In this document: one piece after another, positions 54,748 to 63,220 of the stretch
Position numbering within the stretch: position 1 is the stretch's first letter
Layout: each line of letters begins with the position of its first letter
Source of the DNA: Roseovarius halotolerans
Lineage (GTDB): Bacteria; Pseudomonadota; Alphaproteobacteria; Rhodobacterales; Rhodobacteraceae
NCBI RefSeq assembly: GCF_900172255.1
Contig: NZ_FWFU01000001.1
Coordinates: forward strand, 992,001 to 1,056,000
Length of the DNA: 64,000 bases
Reading direction: 5' to 3'
Notes under the pieces: generated by a model
What the model was told of the DNA's origin: nothing
Database searches by the model: none
Seen by the model: the letters and a program-made list of their open reading frames with translations, nothing else
Program-made: the position numbers and the translations under genes

Positions 54748-55454
54748 CCAAGCTGTCTGACGAGATGATCGCGCTCTCGGATGAATATGTGCTGGGACTG
54801 ATGTCGCAGGGCGAGGCCGAGCTGTTCGAGGAGATCATGGCGCGCGACGAAGAGGTCGCCCGCCGCGTCGGGGCGCTGCGCGACCGGCTGCTGCCGCTGG
54901 ACCTGTCGGCGTCGCCGTGCGATCTGCCCGAAGATTTCACGGCGCGGGTTCACAGCGCGATCGCGGCGCAAGGCCAACAGGAGGCGGACCCGGCCGCGAT
55001 GGCGGCGAATATGACCCGTCCCCCGGCGCGGTCGTTCCGGCGGGTGATCGCGGCGGCGCTGGTCGGTCTGGCCGTGGGATTCGGTTTTGGCGGCGGCTGG
55101 TTGCGTCCGATGCCCGAGCCGGTCGTCGTTGCGGTGCTGCTTGATGCGCAGGGTGTGCCGCAGGCCGTTGTCGAGGATTTCGGCAATGATACCGCGACCG
55201 TGCGTTTCGTGACGGATATCGACGTGCCTGCCGACCGCTCGCTTCAGGTCTGGACCCTGCCGTCAGAGGATATGGGGCCGGTGTCGCTCGGTGTGCTGGA
55301 GGGAACGCGCGCGGCGCGGCTGGCCTTTGGGGATCTGCCGGATCCGGGCGCGGAGCAGCTCTACGAGGTGACGCTGGAGCCGCAGGGCGGCTCGCCCACG
55401 GGGCGTCCGACCGGGCCGATCATCGGCAAGGGACTTGCTGCACCGCAGCTTTGA
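54744..55454 (+). CDS. RskA-type anti-sigma factor
   Basis: A 236-residue inner-membrane anti-sigma factor. The N-terminal ASD (~1-80: SDEYVLGLMSQGEAELFEEIMARDEEVARRV) binds the sigma factor; a single helix is at ~100-117 (VIAAALVGLAVGFGFGGGW); the periplasmic RskA domain has LQVWTLPSEDMGPVSLGVL. The ATG at 54744 overlaps the sigma stop (ATGA) and AAGGAG lies 8 nt before it. It would be released by regulated proteolysis. Confidence 0.9.
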   Translation: MTKLSDEMIALSDEYVLGLMSQGEAELFEEIMARDEEVARRVGALRDRLLPLDLSASPCDLPEDFTARVHSAIAAQGQQEADPAAMAANMTRPPARSFRRVIAAALVGLAVGFGFGGGWLRPMPEPVVVAVLLDAQGVPQAVVEDFGNDTATVRFVTDIDVPADRSLQVWTLPSEDMGPVSLGVLEGTRAARLAFGDLPDPGAEQLYEVTLEPQGGSPTGRPTGPIIGKGLAAPQL

Positions 55455-55757
55455 CATCGCCCGAAAGGGTCGCGCGCAAAGCGTAAGTCAGGTCGCAATC
55501 AGCCAAAAAATGGGCGCAATTGCTTGCCATCGGGTGAATCCGGTTGTTACCCTTGGGATAAGGAGAGCGAACAGGGTGTGCGGAAACGTCACCTTCTCTG
55601 AGAAAAACTGAGGGAAACGCGGGCACTTGTTTGCGGTGCCTCGCCATGTCGCAAGCAACGGGCGGCGTTTGGATCGACCCAAGAAGGGCTGCGTGCGCGC
55701 GACCTTCCTATCCGGCGCGACTGACCTGGATTGCCAAGAAAAAGGGGGCCTTCTTGC
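55455..55757. other. Leader region of the BCCT gene
   Basis: No gene is seen. TTACCC-TTG-GGATAA near 55547 is an imperfect inverted repeat followed by GGAG. AAGGGGG about 10 nt before the ATG at 55758 is the likely ribosome site. No transport-linked riboswitch was recognised. Confidence 0.35.
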
Positions 55758-57470
55758 ATGGCCGACGACGAAACAGACATGCAGGGGATACCCGCGCCCG
55801 AGGGGCACGCGGATCTCATTGAAACCGATTACGAGATCGGTCAGGACAATATCGTAGCCAAGGTCGGTCCGTTCGGCCTTGATATCCACAACCCGGTCTT
55901 CTTCATCTCGGGCCTCGCGGTGGTGCTGTTCGTATTCTACTCGCTGGCCTTGCCGGAACAGGCAAGCGCGGTGTTCAGCTGGCTGTTCTCGGCCGTGACC
56001 AAGGGGTTTGACTGGTTCTTCCTGGGAGCGGCGAATATCTTCGTGATATTCTGCCTTCTCCTGATCGTGACGCCATATGGCAGCGTCAGGCTGGGCGGAG
56101 CTGAAGCGACGCCCGACTACAGCTATATCGGCTGGTTCGCGATGCTGTTCGCGGCCGGCATGGGCATTGGCCTGCTGTTTTTCGGGGTTTCGGAGCCGAT
56201 GAGCCATTTCGGATCCTCGATGGGCGGCGTGTCTGTCGGCGAGGACGGGTTGCGCACAGACTGGGCGCCGATCGGCGCGGCGGAAGGCGATCAGGCGGCG
56301 GCGCAGCGACTTGGCATGGCGGCGACGATCTTTCACTGGGGCCTGCACCCTTGGGCGATCTACGCGGTTGTTGCGCTGGCGCTGGCACTGTTTTCCTATA
56401 ACAAGGGCCTGCCGCTGACGCTGCGTTCGGCGTTCTATCCGATTTTCGGTGAGCGCGTCTGGGGCTGGACCGGCCATATCATCGATACGCTGGCAGTGTT
56501 TGCCACGCTGTTCGGCCTTGCCACATCGCTGGGCTTTGGCGCGGAACAGACGGCATCGGGCCTGACATTCCTGTTCGGTTCGGGCGATGCCGCCGAGGGG
56601 ACGCGTTCGTTCATGGGGATCACCTATGGCAACAGCGAGGAAAGCGGCGTGGCCAACAACCCGCTGCTGCTGGTGCTGTTGATCACGGCGATCACCTCGA
56701 TCGCGCTGGTTTCGGTGGTGCGCGGCCTTGATGGCGGCGTGAAGGTCCTGTCGGAGATCAACATGGGGCTGGCGGCGATCCTGTTGCTGTTCGTGTTCCT
56801 GGTCGGGGGGCCGATCTTCCTGATCACGCTGTTCTTCGACAGCCTGTGGGCCTATTTCCAGAATCTCTTTGCGCTCAGCAATCCGTTCGGGCGTGAGGAT
56901 GTAAACTTCAGCCAGGGCTGGACCTCGTTCTATTGGGCGTGGTGGATCAGCTGGTCACCCTTCGTCGGCATGTTCATCGCCCGTGTCAGCCGGGGACGGA
57001 CCGTGCGCGAGTTCATCACCTGCGTGCTGTTGATCCCGACGCTGGTCTGCGTGCTGTGGATGACCGTCTTTGGCGGCACCGCGATCGACCAGGTGGTCAG
57101 CGATGGCTATACCGGGGCGCAGGATGCGGCGCTCGAGCTCAAGCTGTTCTACATGCTCGAGCAGCTTCCGCTGTCGACGATCACCTCGGTGATCGGGATC
57201 GTCCTGGTGGTGGTGTTCTTCGTCACCTCCTCCGACTCGGGTTCGCTGGTGATCGACACGATCACCGCGGGCGGCAAGGTGGATGCGCCGGTCTCGCAGC
57301 GCGTGTTCTGGTGCATCTTCGAGGGCGCCGTCGCGATCGTGCTGCTGATCGGAGGCGGTTTGGCGTCGTTGCAATCGGCGGTCATCTCGACGGGGCTGCC
57401 ATTCACGCTGGTATTGCTGGTCATGTGCTATGCGATCTGGAAAGGCCTTTCGAACGAGAAACGCGGCTGA
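55758..57470 (+). CDS. BCCT-family betaine/choline/carnitine transporter
   Basis: A 570-residue secondary transporter with about 12 helices. AAGMGIGLLFFGVSEP is the glycine-rich unwound helix and GWTSFYWAWWISWSPFVGMFIARVSRGR the tryptophan-rich substrate and regulatory motif. The GMGIG form is seen in betaine carriers such as BetP. The cytosolic N-terminus is short and acidic. Osmolyte uptake is inferred; the precise substrate is not. Confidence 0.93.
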   Translation: MADDETDMQGIPAPEGHADLIETDYEIGQDNIVAKVGPFGLDIHNPVFFISGLAVVLFVFYSLALPEQASAVFSWLFSAVTKGFDWFFLGAANIFVIFCLLLIVTPYGSVRLGGAEATPDYSYIGWFAMLFAAGMGIGLLFFGVSEPMSHFGSSMGGVSVGEDGLRTDWAPIGAAEGDQAAAQRLGMAATIFHWGLHPWAIYAVVALALALFSYNKGLPLTLRSAFYPIFGERVWGWTGHIIDTLAVFATLFGLATSLGFGAEQTASGLTFLFGSGDAAEGTRSFMGITYGNSEESGVANNPLLLVLLITAITSIALVSVVRGLDGGVKVLSEINMGLAAILLLFVFLVGGPIFLITLFFDSLWAYFQNLFALSNPFGREDVNFSQGWTSFYWAWWISWSPFVGMFIARVSRGRTVREFITCVLLIPTLVCVLWMTVFGGTAIDQVVSDGYTGAQDAALELKLFYMLEQLPLSTITSVIGIVLVVVFFVTSSDSGSLVIDTITAGGKVDAPVSQRVFWCIFEGAVAIVLLIGGGLASLQSAVISTGLPFTLVLLVMCYAIWKGLSNEKRG

Positions 57471-57503
57471 CAATCACCCGCGCTTTCGCGAAATGCACGC
57501 AGG

Positions 57504-57531
57504 AGGCCCCGGCATTGTCCGGGGCCTTTTT
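57504..57531 (+). terminator. Intrinsic terminator after BCCT gene
   Basis: AGGCCCCGG and CCGGGGCCT form a 9-bp stem with loop CATTGT followed by five T residues. Confidence 0.92.
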
Positions 57532-57599
57532 GCGTTTGATCCGGGGGCAGGGCGCGCATCGCGCTTGACGCAAGGCGCGGCGCGGGCTTTGGTGGCGCC

Positions 57600-58820
57600 A
57601 TGCAGATGGACATAGATTTCGTGCGGGCGCAGTTCCCCGCCTTTTCAGAACCTTCGCTTGAGGGCCAGGCGTTTTTCGAGAATGCCGGGGGCTCCTATAC
57701 CTGTGCGCCGGTGATTGCCCGGCTTGAGCGTTATTATCGCCAGCGCAAGGTGCAGCCCTATGCCCCCTATGAGGCCAGCAGGTTGGCCGGCGAGGAAATG
57801 GACGAGGCGCGCGCGCGGCTTGCGGAAATGCTGGGCGTGGCCACGGATGAGCTGAGTTTCGGGCCATCGACGACGCAGAACACCTATGTTCTGGCGCAGG
57901 CCTTTGGCCAATGGATGAAGCCGGGCGAGGCGATCATCGTCACCGATCAGGATCACGAGGCCAATTCGGGGCCGTGGCGGCGGCTGGCCGATGAAGGAAT
58001 CGAGATCCGCGAGTGGCGGATCGACCCCGAGACGGGATTGCTCCGGCTGGAGGACCTTGAAAGCCTTCTGGACGAGTCCGTCCGGCTGGTCTGTTTCCCG
58101 CATTGCTCGAACGTGGTAGGGGCGGTGAACCCGGTGGTCGCGATCACCGCAGCGGCCCATGCCGCGGGCGCCTTCGTCTGCGTCGACGGGGTCAGCTATG
58201 CGCCCCATGGCTTGCCGGATGTGGGCAATATGGGGCCGGATATCTATCTTTTCTCGGCTTACAAGACCTATGGGCCGCATCAGGGGATCATGGTGATGCG
58301 GCGCGAGCTGGGAAATCTGCTGCCCAACCAGGCACATTTCTTCAACGGTGACGTTCTTTACAAGCGGTTCACCCCGGCGGGGCCGGATCATGCGCAGGTC
58401 GCGGCCAGCGCCGGCATGGCGGATTATATCGACGCACTGGCCGCGCATCACGGGATCGAAGGCGATGCCGGTGCACGGATGCGGGGCGTGCATGACCTGA
58501 TGCGGGCGCATGAAACGGCGCTGCTGCAGCCGCTGCTGGATCATTTGCGGGATCGCAACAAGGTGCGGCTGATCGGTCCGGCGGATGCGGCTGAGCGTGC
58601 GCCGACGGTGGCGCTGGCGCTGGAACAGCCGGGGGCCGAGGCCGCGCGCTCATTGGCGAAGCGCGGGATTATGGCGGGGGGCGGCGATTTCTACGCGGTG
58701 CGACCGCTCAAGGCACTTGGTGTCGATCCCGAAAAAGGCGTTCTGCGGCTCAGTTTTGTCCACTACACCAGCCGCGACGAGATCGACCGGCTGATCGCGG
58801 CGCTGGACGAGGTTCTTTGA
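57600..58820 (+). CDS. Cysteine-desulfurase-like class V PLP enzyme
   Basis: A 406-residue fold-type I enzyme. The PLP Lys is in FSAYKTYGPHQG, the stacking His in QDHEAN and the carboxylate Asp in CVDGVS. The C-terminal loop where SufS/NifS proteins carry the catalytic Cys reads MAGGGDFYAVRPL here, without a cysteine, so sulfur mobilisation is doubtful; the group of VC1184-like proteins shows the same pattern. No suf or isc partner is near. The stop codon TGA is shared with the promoter of phr. Confidence 0.9.
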   Translation: MQMDIDFVRAQFPAFSEPSLEGQAFFENAGGSYTCAPVIARLERYYRQRKVQPYAPYEASRLAGEEMDEARARLAEMLGVATDELSFGPSTTQNTYVLAQAFGQWMKPGEAIIVTDQDHEANSGPWRRLADEGIEIREWRIDPETGLLRLEDLESLLDESVRLVCFPHCSNVVGAVNPVVAITAAAHAAGAFVCVDGVSYAPHGLPDVGNMGPDIYLFSAYKTYGPHQGIMVMRRELGNLLPNQAHFFNGDVLYKRFTPAGPDHAQVAASAGMADYIDALAAHHGIEGDAGARMRGVHDLMRAHETALLQPLLDHLRDRNKVRLIGPADAAERAPTVALALEQPGAEAARSLAKRGIMAGGGDFYAVRPLKALGVDPEKGVLRLSFVHYTSRDEIDRLIAALDEVL

Positions 58821-58845
58821 TCCGCGGCGGTGCGGCCGCCGTAAG
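58818..58845 (+). promoter_or_regulatory. RpoE/ChrR-type promoter of phr
   Basis: TGATCC (58818-58823), 18 bp and TAAG (58842-58845), identical to the consensus of the singlet-oxygen sigma factor RpoE of Rhodobacter sphaeroides. The TGA of the -35 is the stop codon of the preceding gene. The phr ATG is 27 bp beyond the -10. Confidence 0.85.
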
Positions 58846-58872
58846 ACAGGGACAAGGAACGAGAGGCGAGGC

Positions 58873-60294
58873 ATGCAGCAGGCACATCCCACATTGCTGT
58901 GGTTCAGGCGCGACCTGCGACTGAGCGATCATCCTGCATTGCTGGCGGCGCTGGCGCGGGGCGGGCCGGTGATCCCGGTTTTCATTCACGACCCGCTGGT
59001 CGAGGGGCTTGGCGCGGCGCCGAAATGGCGCCTCGCGCTGTCGCTGGATGACCTGGCGTCGCGACTTGAGGGGACGGGCAGCCGCCTGATCCTGCGCCGG
59101 GGCGAGGCGCTGGGGGTGCTGCGTGAACTGGTGCGCGAAACCGGGGCGGGCGCGGTGTTCTGGTCGCGTGCCTATGATCCCGACAGCGTGACGCGCGACA
59201 AGGCCGTCAAGGCGGCCCTGACCGGCGACGGGCTGGAGGCGGGCAGCCATGCGGGGCATCTGCTGTTCGAGCCTTGGAGCGTCGAGACCGGCAGCGGAAG
59301 TTTCTATAAGGTCTACACGCCGTTCTGGAACGCGGTCAGGGATCGCAGCGTGGATGCGCCCGCGGCTGCGCCCGAGAGCATCCCGGCGCCCGTATCATGG
59401 CCGCAGAGCGATGCGCTGTCGGATTGGCGCATGGGCGCGGCTATGAATCGCGGCGCCGATATCTGCGGCCCATGGCAGCGTGTGGGCGAGGCGGCGGCGC
59501 TTGGGCGTCTGGGCGGCTTTGTGAGCGGGGCGATAGGCGATTACCGGGAGCGGCGCGATCTGCCGGGCGAGGATGGCACATCGAGCCTTTCCGAGAACCT
59601 GGCGCTTGGTGAAATCTCGCCCAGGCGTTGCTGGTACGCCGGACAGCGCGCGCTGCACGAGGGCAGGGCGGGGGCGGAAACCTGGCTCAAGGAACTGGTC
59701 TGGCGCGAATTTGCCTATCACCTCCTGTGGCACACGCCTCGTATCGTCGATGCGAACTGGCGCAGCGAATGGGATGCCTTTCCGTGGAACCGTGACGAGA
59801 CTCGCCCCGAAGTGATCGCCTGGAAACAGGGGCGCACCGGCGTCCCCTTTGTCGATGCAGCGATGCGCGAAATGTATGTGACCGGCCGGATGCACAACCG
59901 GGCGCGAATGATTGTGGCGAGCTATCTCACCAAGCACCTGATGAGCCATTGGCGGATCGGGCAGGCCTGGTTCGAGAGCTGCCTGACGGATTGGGATCCG
60001 GCCAGCAATGCAATGGGCTGGCAATGGAGTGCCGGGTCCGGCCCAGATGCCACGCCCTATTTCAGGGTGTTCAACCCCGAGACGCAGGCCGCGAAATTCG
60101 ACCCGGAAAGCGTCTATCTGGATCGCTGGATCGCCGAAGGCCGACGCGAACCCGCGCCCGAGGCGCTGTCCTATTTCAAGGCGATTCCGCGCAGCTGGGG
60201 CCTGAGCCCAGGCGACCCCTATCCCGCGCCCATCGTCGGGCTGAAGGAGGGACGGGCGCGGGCGCTGGCGGCCTATGAGGCGGCAAAAGCCTGA
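58873..60294 (+). CDS. phrA: Deoxyribodipyrimidine photolyase
   Basis: A 473-residue flavin photolyase of class I that repairs cyclobutane pyrimidine dimers with blue light. The N-terminal antenna domain opens LLWFRRDLRLSDHPAL. The FAD domain has TGRMHNRARMIVASYLTKHL and NAMGWQWSAGSGPDA. It belongs, by promoter, to the RpoE singlet-oxygen response, as does phrA in R. sphaeroides. It is followed by a CFA synthase gene, as there. Confidence 0.95.
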   Translation: MQQAHPTLLWFRRDLRLSDHPALLAALARGGPVIPVFIHDPLVEGLGAAPKWRLALSLDDLASRLEGTGSRLILRRGEALGVLRELVRETGAGAVFWSRAYDPDSVTRDKAVKAALTGDGLEAGSHAGHLLFEPWSVETGSGSFYKVYTPFWNAVRDRSVDAPAAAPESIPAPVSWPQSDALSDWRMGAAMNRGADICGPWQRVGEAAALGRLGGFVSGAIGDYRERRDLPGEDGTSSLSENLALGEISPRRCWYAGQRALHEGRAGAETWLKELVWREFAYHLLWHTPRIVDANWRSEWDAFPWNRDETRPEVIAWKQGRTGVPFVDAAMREMYVTGRMHNRARMIVASYLTKHLMSHWRIGQAWFESCLTDWDPASNAMGWQWSAGSGPDATPYFRVFNPETQAAKFDPESVYLDRWIAEGRREPAPEALSYFKAIPRSWGLSPGDPYPAPIVGLKEGRARALAAYEAAKA

Positions 60295-60371
60295 TTATGG
60301 GCGAAAATCCTTGCCCGATCCGACCTGCCCGCAATAGCCTTGAGGGCAACACAATCAGCAGGGATGCGCAC

Positions 60372-61580
60372 ATGATCCTGACGCAAACCACCGGGCAGGC
60401 CGGACTGCCACGCTATTTCGCCCGATGTTTCGCCGCGGCGCGCACGCTTGAGTGCGGGCGGCTTGACCTGCGCCTGCCAGACGGGCGGGTGTTTCGCGCA
60501 CAAGGCCGCAAGCCCGGCCCGGTCGCCGAAGTCGAGGTGCATGACCCGGAGCTTTTTACCCGCATGGTGCGTGAGGGCTATCTGGGGTTCTGCGAGGCCT
60601 ACCTCGATGGCGGATGGTCGACGCCGGACCTTCAGGCCTTCATGGATCTGGTCAATGCGGGCAATGACGAGATGTATAACAGCTATCCAGGCCAGAACAT
60701 CGTGCAGCTTTACGAGAAGCTGCGCTTCTGGTTGCAGCGCAATACCCGCCAGCAGGCGCGGCGCAATATCAGCCATCACTACGATCTGGGCAACGCGTTC
60801 TACCGGCTCTGGCTGGATGACACGATGACCTATTCCAGTGCGTATTTCGAGACCGGTCAGGAAAGTCTCGAAGCCGCGCAAAGGGCGAAATATGCCCGGC
60901 TGGTTGATCGGATGGGCGTGCGGCCGGGCGATCATGTGCTGGAGATCGGCTGTGGCTGGGGCGGGTTTGCCGAATACGCGGCGCGCGAGCGCGGCCTAAG
61001 GGTGACGGGATTGACCATCAGCCGCGCGCAATATGATTACGCCCGTGAGCGGATCGAGAATGCGGGGCTTGCGGGCCGGGTGCAGTTCAAGTTGCAGGAT
61101 TATCGCGACGAGCGCGGCACCTATGACGGGATCGCCAGCATCGAGATGTTCGAGGCGGTGGGACGGCGTTATTGGCCGGTGTATTTCCGCAGCCTGCACG
61201 GGCGTCTGCGCCCCGGAGCGCAGGCGGTGTTGCAGATCATCACCGTGGCCGACGCCCGTTGGGACGCCTATCGCAAGGGCGTCGATTTCATCCAGAAATA
61301 CATCTTTCCGGGAGGGATGCTGCCCAGCCCGCGCATCCTGAGCGAGGAGGTCCGGCGCAGCGGGCTGGAGATCCGTGGCTCGGACGAGTTCGGCCAGAGC
61401 TACAGCCAGACATTGCGGCGTTGGCACGAGAGTTTCAACGCGCAATGGGATGACGTGGCGCGGCTTGGCTTTGACGAGAGGTTCCGGCGGATGTGGAATT
61501 TCTATCTGACCTCTTGTGCAGGGGCCTTTCGAGGGGGTAATTGCGATGTGACACAAATCACGATTGCAAGGCCCGGCTGA
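60372..61580 (+). CDS. cfaA: Cyclopropane-fatty-acyl-phospholipid synthase family protein
   Basis: A 402-residue SAM-dependent lipid methyltransferase. Motif I is VLEIGCGWGGFAEYAARE; HYDLGNAFYRLWLD and MTYSSAYFE are the CFA-specific blocks, and GGMLPS is in the C-terminal part. It transfers a methylene, or modifies furan-type fatty acids, as RpoE-dependent cfaA does in R. sphaeroides. The start at 60372 is placed where homologues begin. TrgA follows with no spacing. Confidence 0.9.
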   Translation: MILTQTTGQAGLPRYFARCFAAARTLECGRLDLRLPDGRVFRAQGRKPGPVAEVEVHDPELFTRMVREGYLGFCEAYLDGGWSTPDLQAFMDLVNAGNDEMYNSYPGQNIVQLYEKLRFWLQRNTRQQARRNISHHYDLGNAFYRLWLDDTMTYSSAYFETGQESLEAAQRAKYARLVDRMGVRPGDHVLEIGCGWGGFAEYAARERGLRVTGLTISRAQYDYARERIENAGLAGRVQFKLQDYRDERGTYDGIASIEMFEAVGRRYWPVYFRSLHGRLRPGAQAVLQIITVADARWDAYRKGVDFIQKYIFPGGMLPSPRILSEEVRRSGLEIRGSDEFGQSYSQTLRRWHESFNAQWDDVARLGFDERFRRMWNFYLTSCAGAFRGGNCDVTQITIARPG

Positions 61581-62039
61581 ATGCCTGTCACCGACACCAT
61601 GCCCACCGCGGCCCGCGCCATCGCCGCCCTGCTGCTGGCGGGGCTTGGCTGGGTGGCGTCGGACATGATCCGCCCGCTGATGCCCGAGGGCACCAATTTC
61701 GGCTATTTCAACGAGGTCAATGCGGCGCTTGGCCTGATCTGCGGCTGGCGTGTCATCGGCAAGCGGCTTGGTTTTGGCTGGTCGAACGGCTTGAGCGCGG
61801 GGCTGACCGGGGTCGCGTCGCTGGTGGTCCTCTCTCTCTTCCTGCTGAGTCTCTACAAGATGCTGGAACTGGCGCTTGATCGCCGGGTGACGGGGCTGAT
61901 GGAAGGTTTGGTAACGATTTTCGATATCGCCACCGAATATGCGCTGGTGCTGCTTCACGTGCCGTTGATTGGTCTGCTGGTCGGGGGCGGTGTCTTTATT
62001 GGTCTTTTCGGGGAGTGGGTGTCTCATCGCTGGTCGTGA
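61581..62039 (+). CDS. trgA: TrgA-family membrane protein
   Basis: A 152-residue protein with four predicted helices. MPTAARAIAALLLAGLGW and FGYFNEVNAALGLICGWRV(I) match TrgA, first described as part of the tellurite resistance loci of R. sphaeroides. The start directly abuts the preceding stop (TGA then ATG), so it belongs to the phr-cfaA transcript. Confidence 0.85.
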   Translation: MPVTDTMPTAARAIAALLLAGLGWVASDMIRPLMPEGTNFGYFNEVNAALGLICGWRVIGKRLGFGWSNGLSAGLTGVASLVVLSLFLLSLYKMLELALDRRVTGLMEGLVTIFDIATEYALVLLHVPLIGLLVGGGVFIGLFGEWVSHRWS

Positions 62040-62052
62040 TCGAACAGAGGCA

Positions 62053-63162
62053 GTGTTTGTCGCCGGCCCCATGACATGGGCGCCGCTTTTGACGGAGATC
62101 ACGGGGTGCGCCGAGCTTGACGCGGTGCCCGCGACCTTGGCGGATCACGCGTTGAGCGCCGCCGAATTCAACTGTTTTCCCGCGCTTGTCGCCGAAAAAG
62201 GCACCCGGACCGAAGGCCTGCTGTTGCGCTCGGCCCCGCAATCGGCAGCGGACCGGTTGGCGTTCTTCGCCGAAGGGCAGGGGCTTGAGGCGCGTCCTGT
62301 GACCCTGGCGGATGGCAGTGCGGGGCTGGCGTTTGTCGCAAGTGAAACCGAAGCATCGCAAACCGATGACATGCCCTGGCCTGCTGCCTCATGGGAAGCG
62401 CGATGGGGCGCGTTGGCGCTCGATGCCTGTGCGGAAGCGATGTGTTATTTCGGGCGGATCGATGCCGCCGGACTGGCATGGCGGATGCCCATGATTCTGT
62501 CGCGCGCCGGGTCGCGCCAATTGGCGGCAGCGGGCGCCCCGGCGACCTTGCGCAGCGCAACCCCTGCAAGCGAAGTGACCTGTCTTGCGCGCCATACGTC
62601 GCATGAAGGCTATTTCCTGACCCGTGAATATACACTGCGTTATCCGGGTTTCGACGGCAGCATGAGCCCGCCACTACGCCGCGAAGTGTTTGTTGCCGCC
62701 GATGCCGCGCTGGTGTTGCCCTATGATCCGCGGACCGACCGGCTGCTTCTGGTGGAACAGTTCCGCATGGGGCTTTATGCGCGCGGCGATCCGCGCCCCT
62801 GGATGCTGGAGCCGGTGGCCGGGCGCATTGATGCGGGTGAAACCCCCGAAGCCGCCGCGCGGCGCGAATGCGAGGAAGAAGCCGGGTTGGCGCTCGATCG
62901 GCTGGAACTGATCGCGGGCCACTATTGTTCGCCGGGCTGTTCGACCGAGTATTTCTACCTTTATCTGGGTCTGTGCGATCTGCCGGAGGAAGGCGAGGGC
63001 CGTGGCGGGCTGGAATGCGAGAACGAGGATATCCGCACGCATGTGATATCCTTTGAGCGCGCCATGGAATTGCTGAACTCGGGCGAGGCGGAAAACGGGC
63101 CGCTGGTCCTGTCGCTGGTCTGGCTGTCGCGCGAACGTGAACGGCTGCGCGGGTCTGCTTGA
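62053..63162 (+). CDS. trgB: TrgB: gamma-glutamylcyclotransferase-like plus NUDIX protein
   Basis: A 369-residue two-domain protein. Residues ~1-140 have a gamma-glutamylcyclotransferase-like (GGCT) layout (FVAGPMTWAPLLTEITG in place of the usual YGTL start). The NUDIX domain (~200-365) contains G-x5-E-x7-REC-EE-AGL as GRIDAGETPEAAARRECEEEAG, with all catalytic Glu present. The GTG at 62053 was preferred since homologues open there; an upstream frame inside trgA is unlikely. It lies 13 bp after trgA and 58 bp before cysK. Confidence 0.87.
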   Translation: MFVAGPMTWAPLLTEITGCAELDAVPATLADHALSAAEFNCFPALVAEKGTRTEGLLLRSAPQSAADRLAFFAEGQGLEARPVTLADGSAGLAFVASETEASQTDDMPWPAASWEARWGALALDACAEAMCYFGRIDAAGLAWRMPMILSRAGSRQLAAAGAPATLRSATPASEVTCLARHTSHEGYFLTREYTLRYPGFDGSMSPPLRREVFVAADAALVLPYDPRTDRLLLVEQFRMGLYARGDPRPWMLEPVAGRIDAGETPEAAARRECEEEAGLALDRLELIAGHYCSPGCSTEYFYLYLGLCDLPEEGEGRGGLECENEDIRTHVISFERAMELLNSGEAENGPLVLSLVWLSRERERLRGSA

Positions 63163-63220
63163 GTTCCAGCGCACCGGGCACTAAGTCTGGGGAAGAGCTG
63201 CGAAGAGAGGAGCACCGGCA

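Noticed and set aside
60297..60371. A second RpoE promoter in front of cfaA
   Set aside because: CGATCC near 60328 is not followed by TAAG at the required distance; the upstream phr promoter is sufficient.
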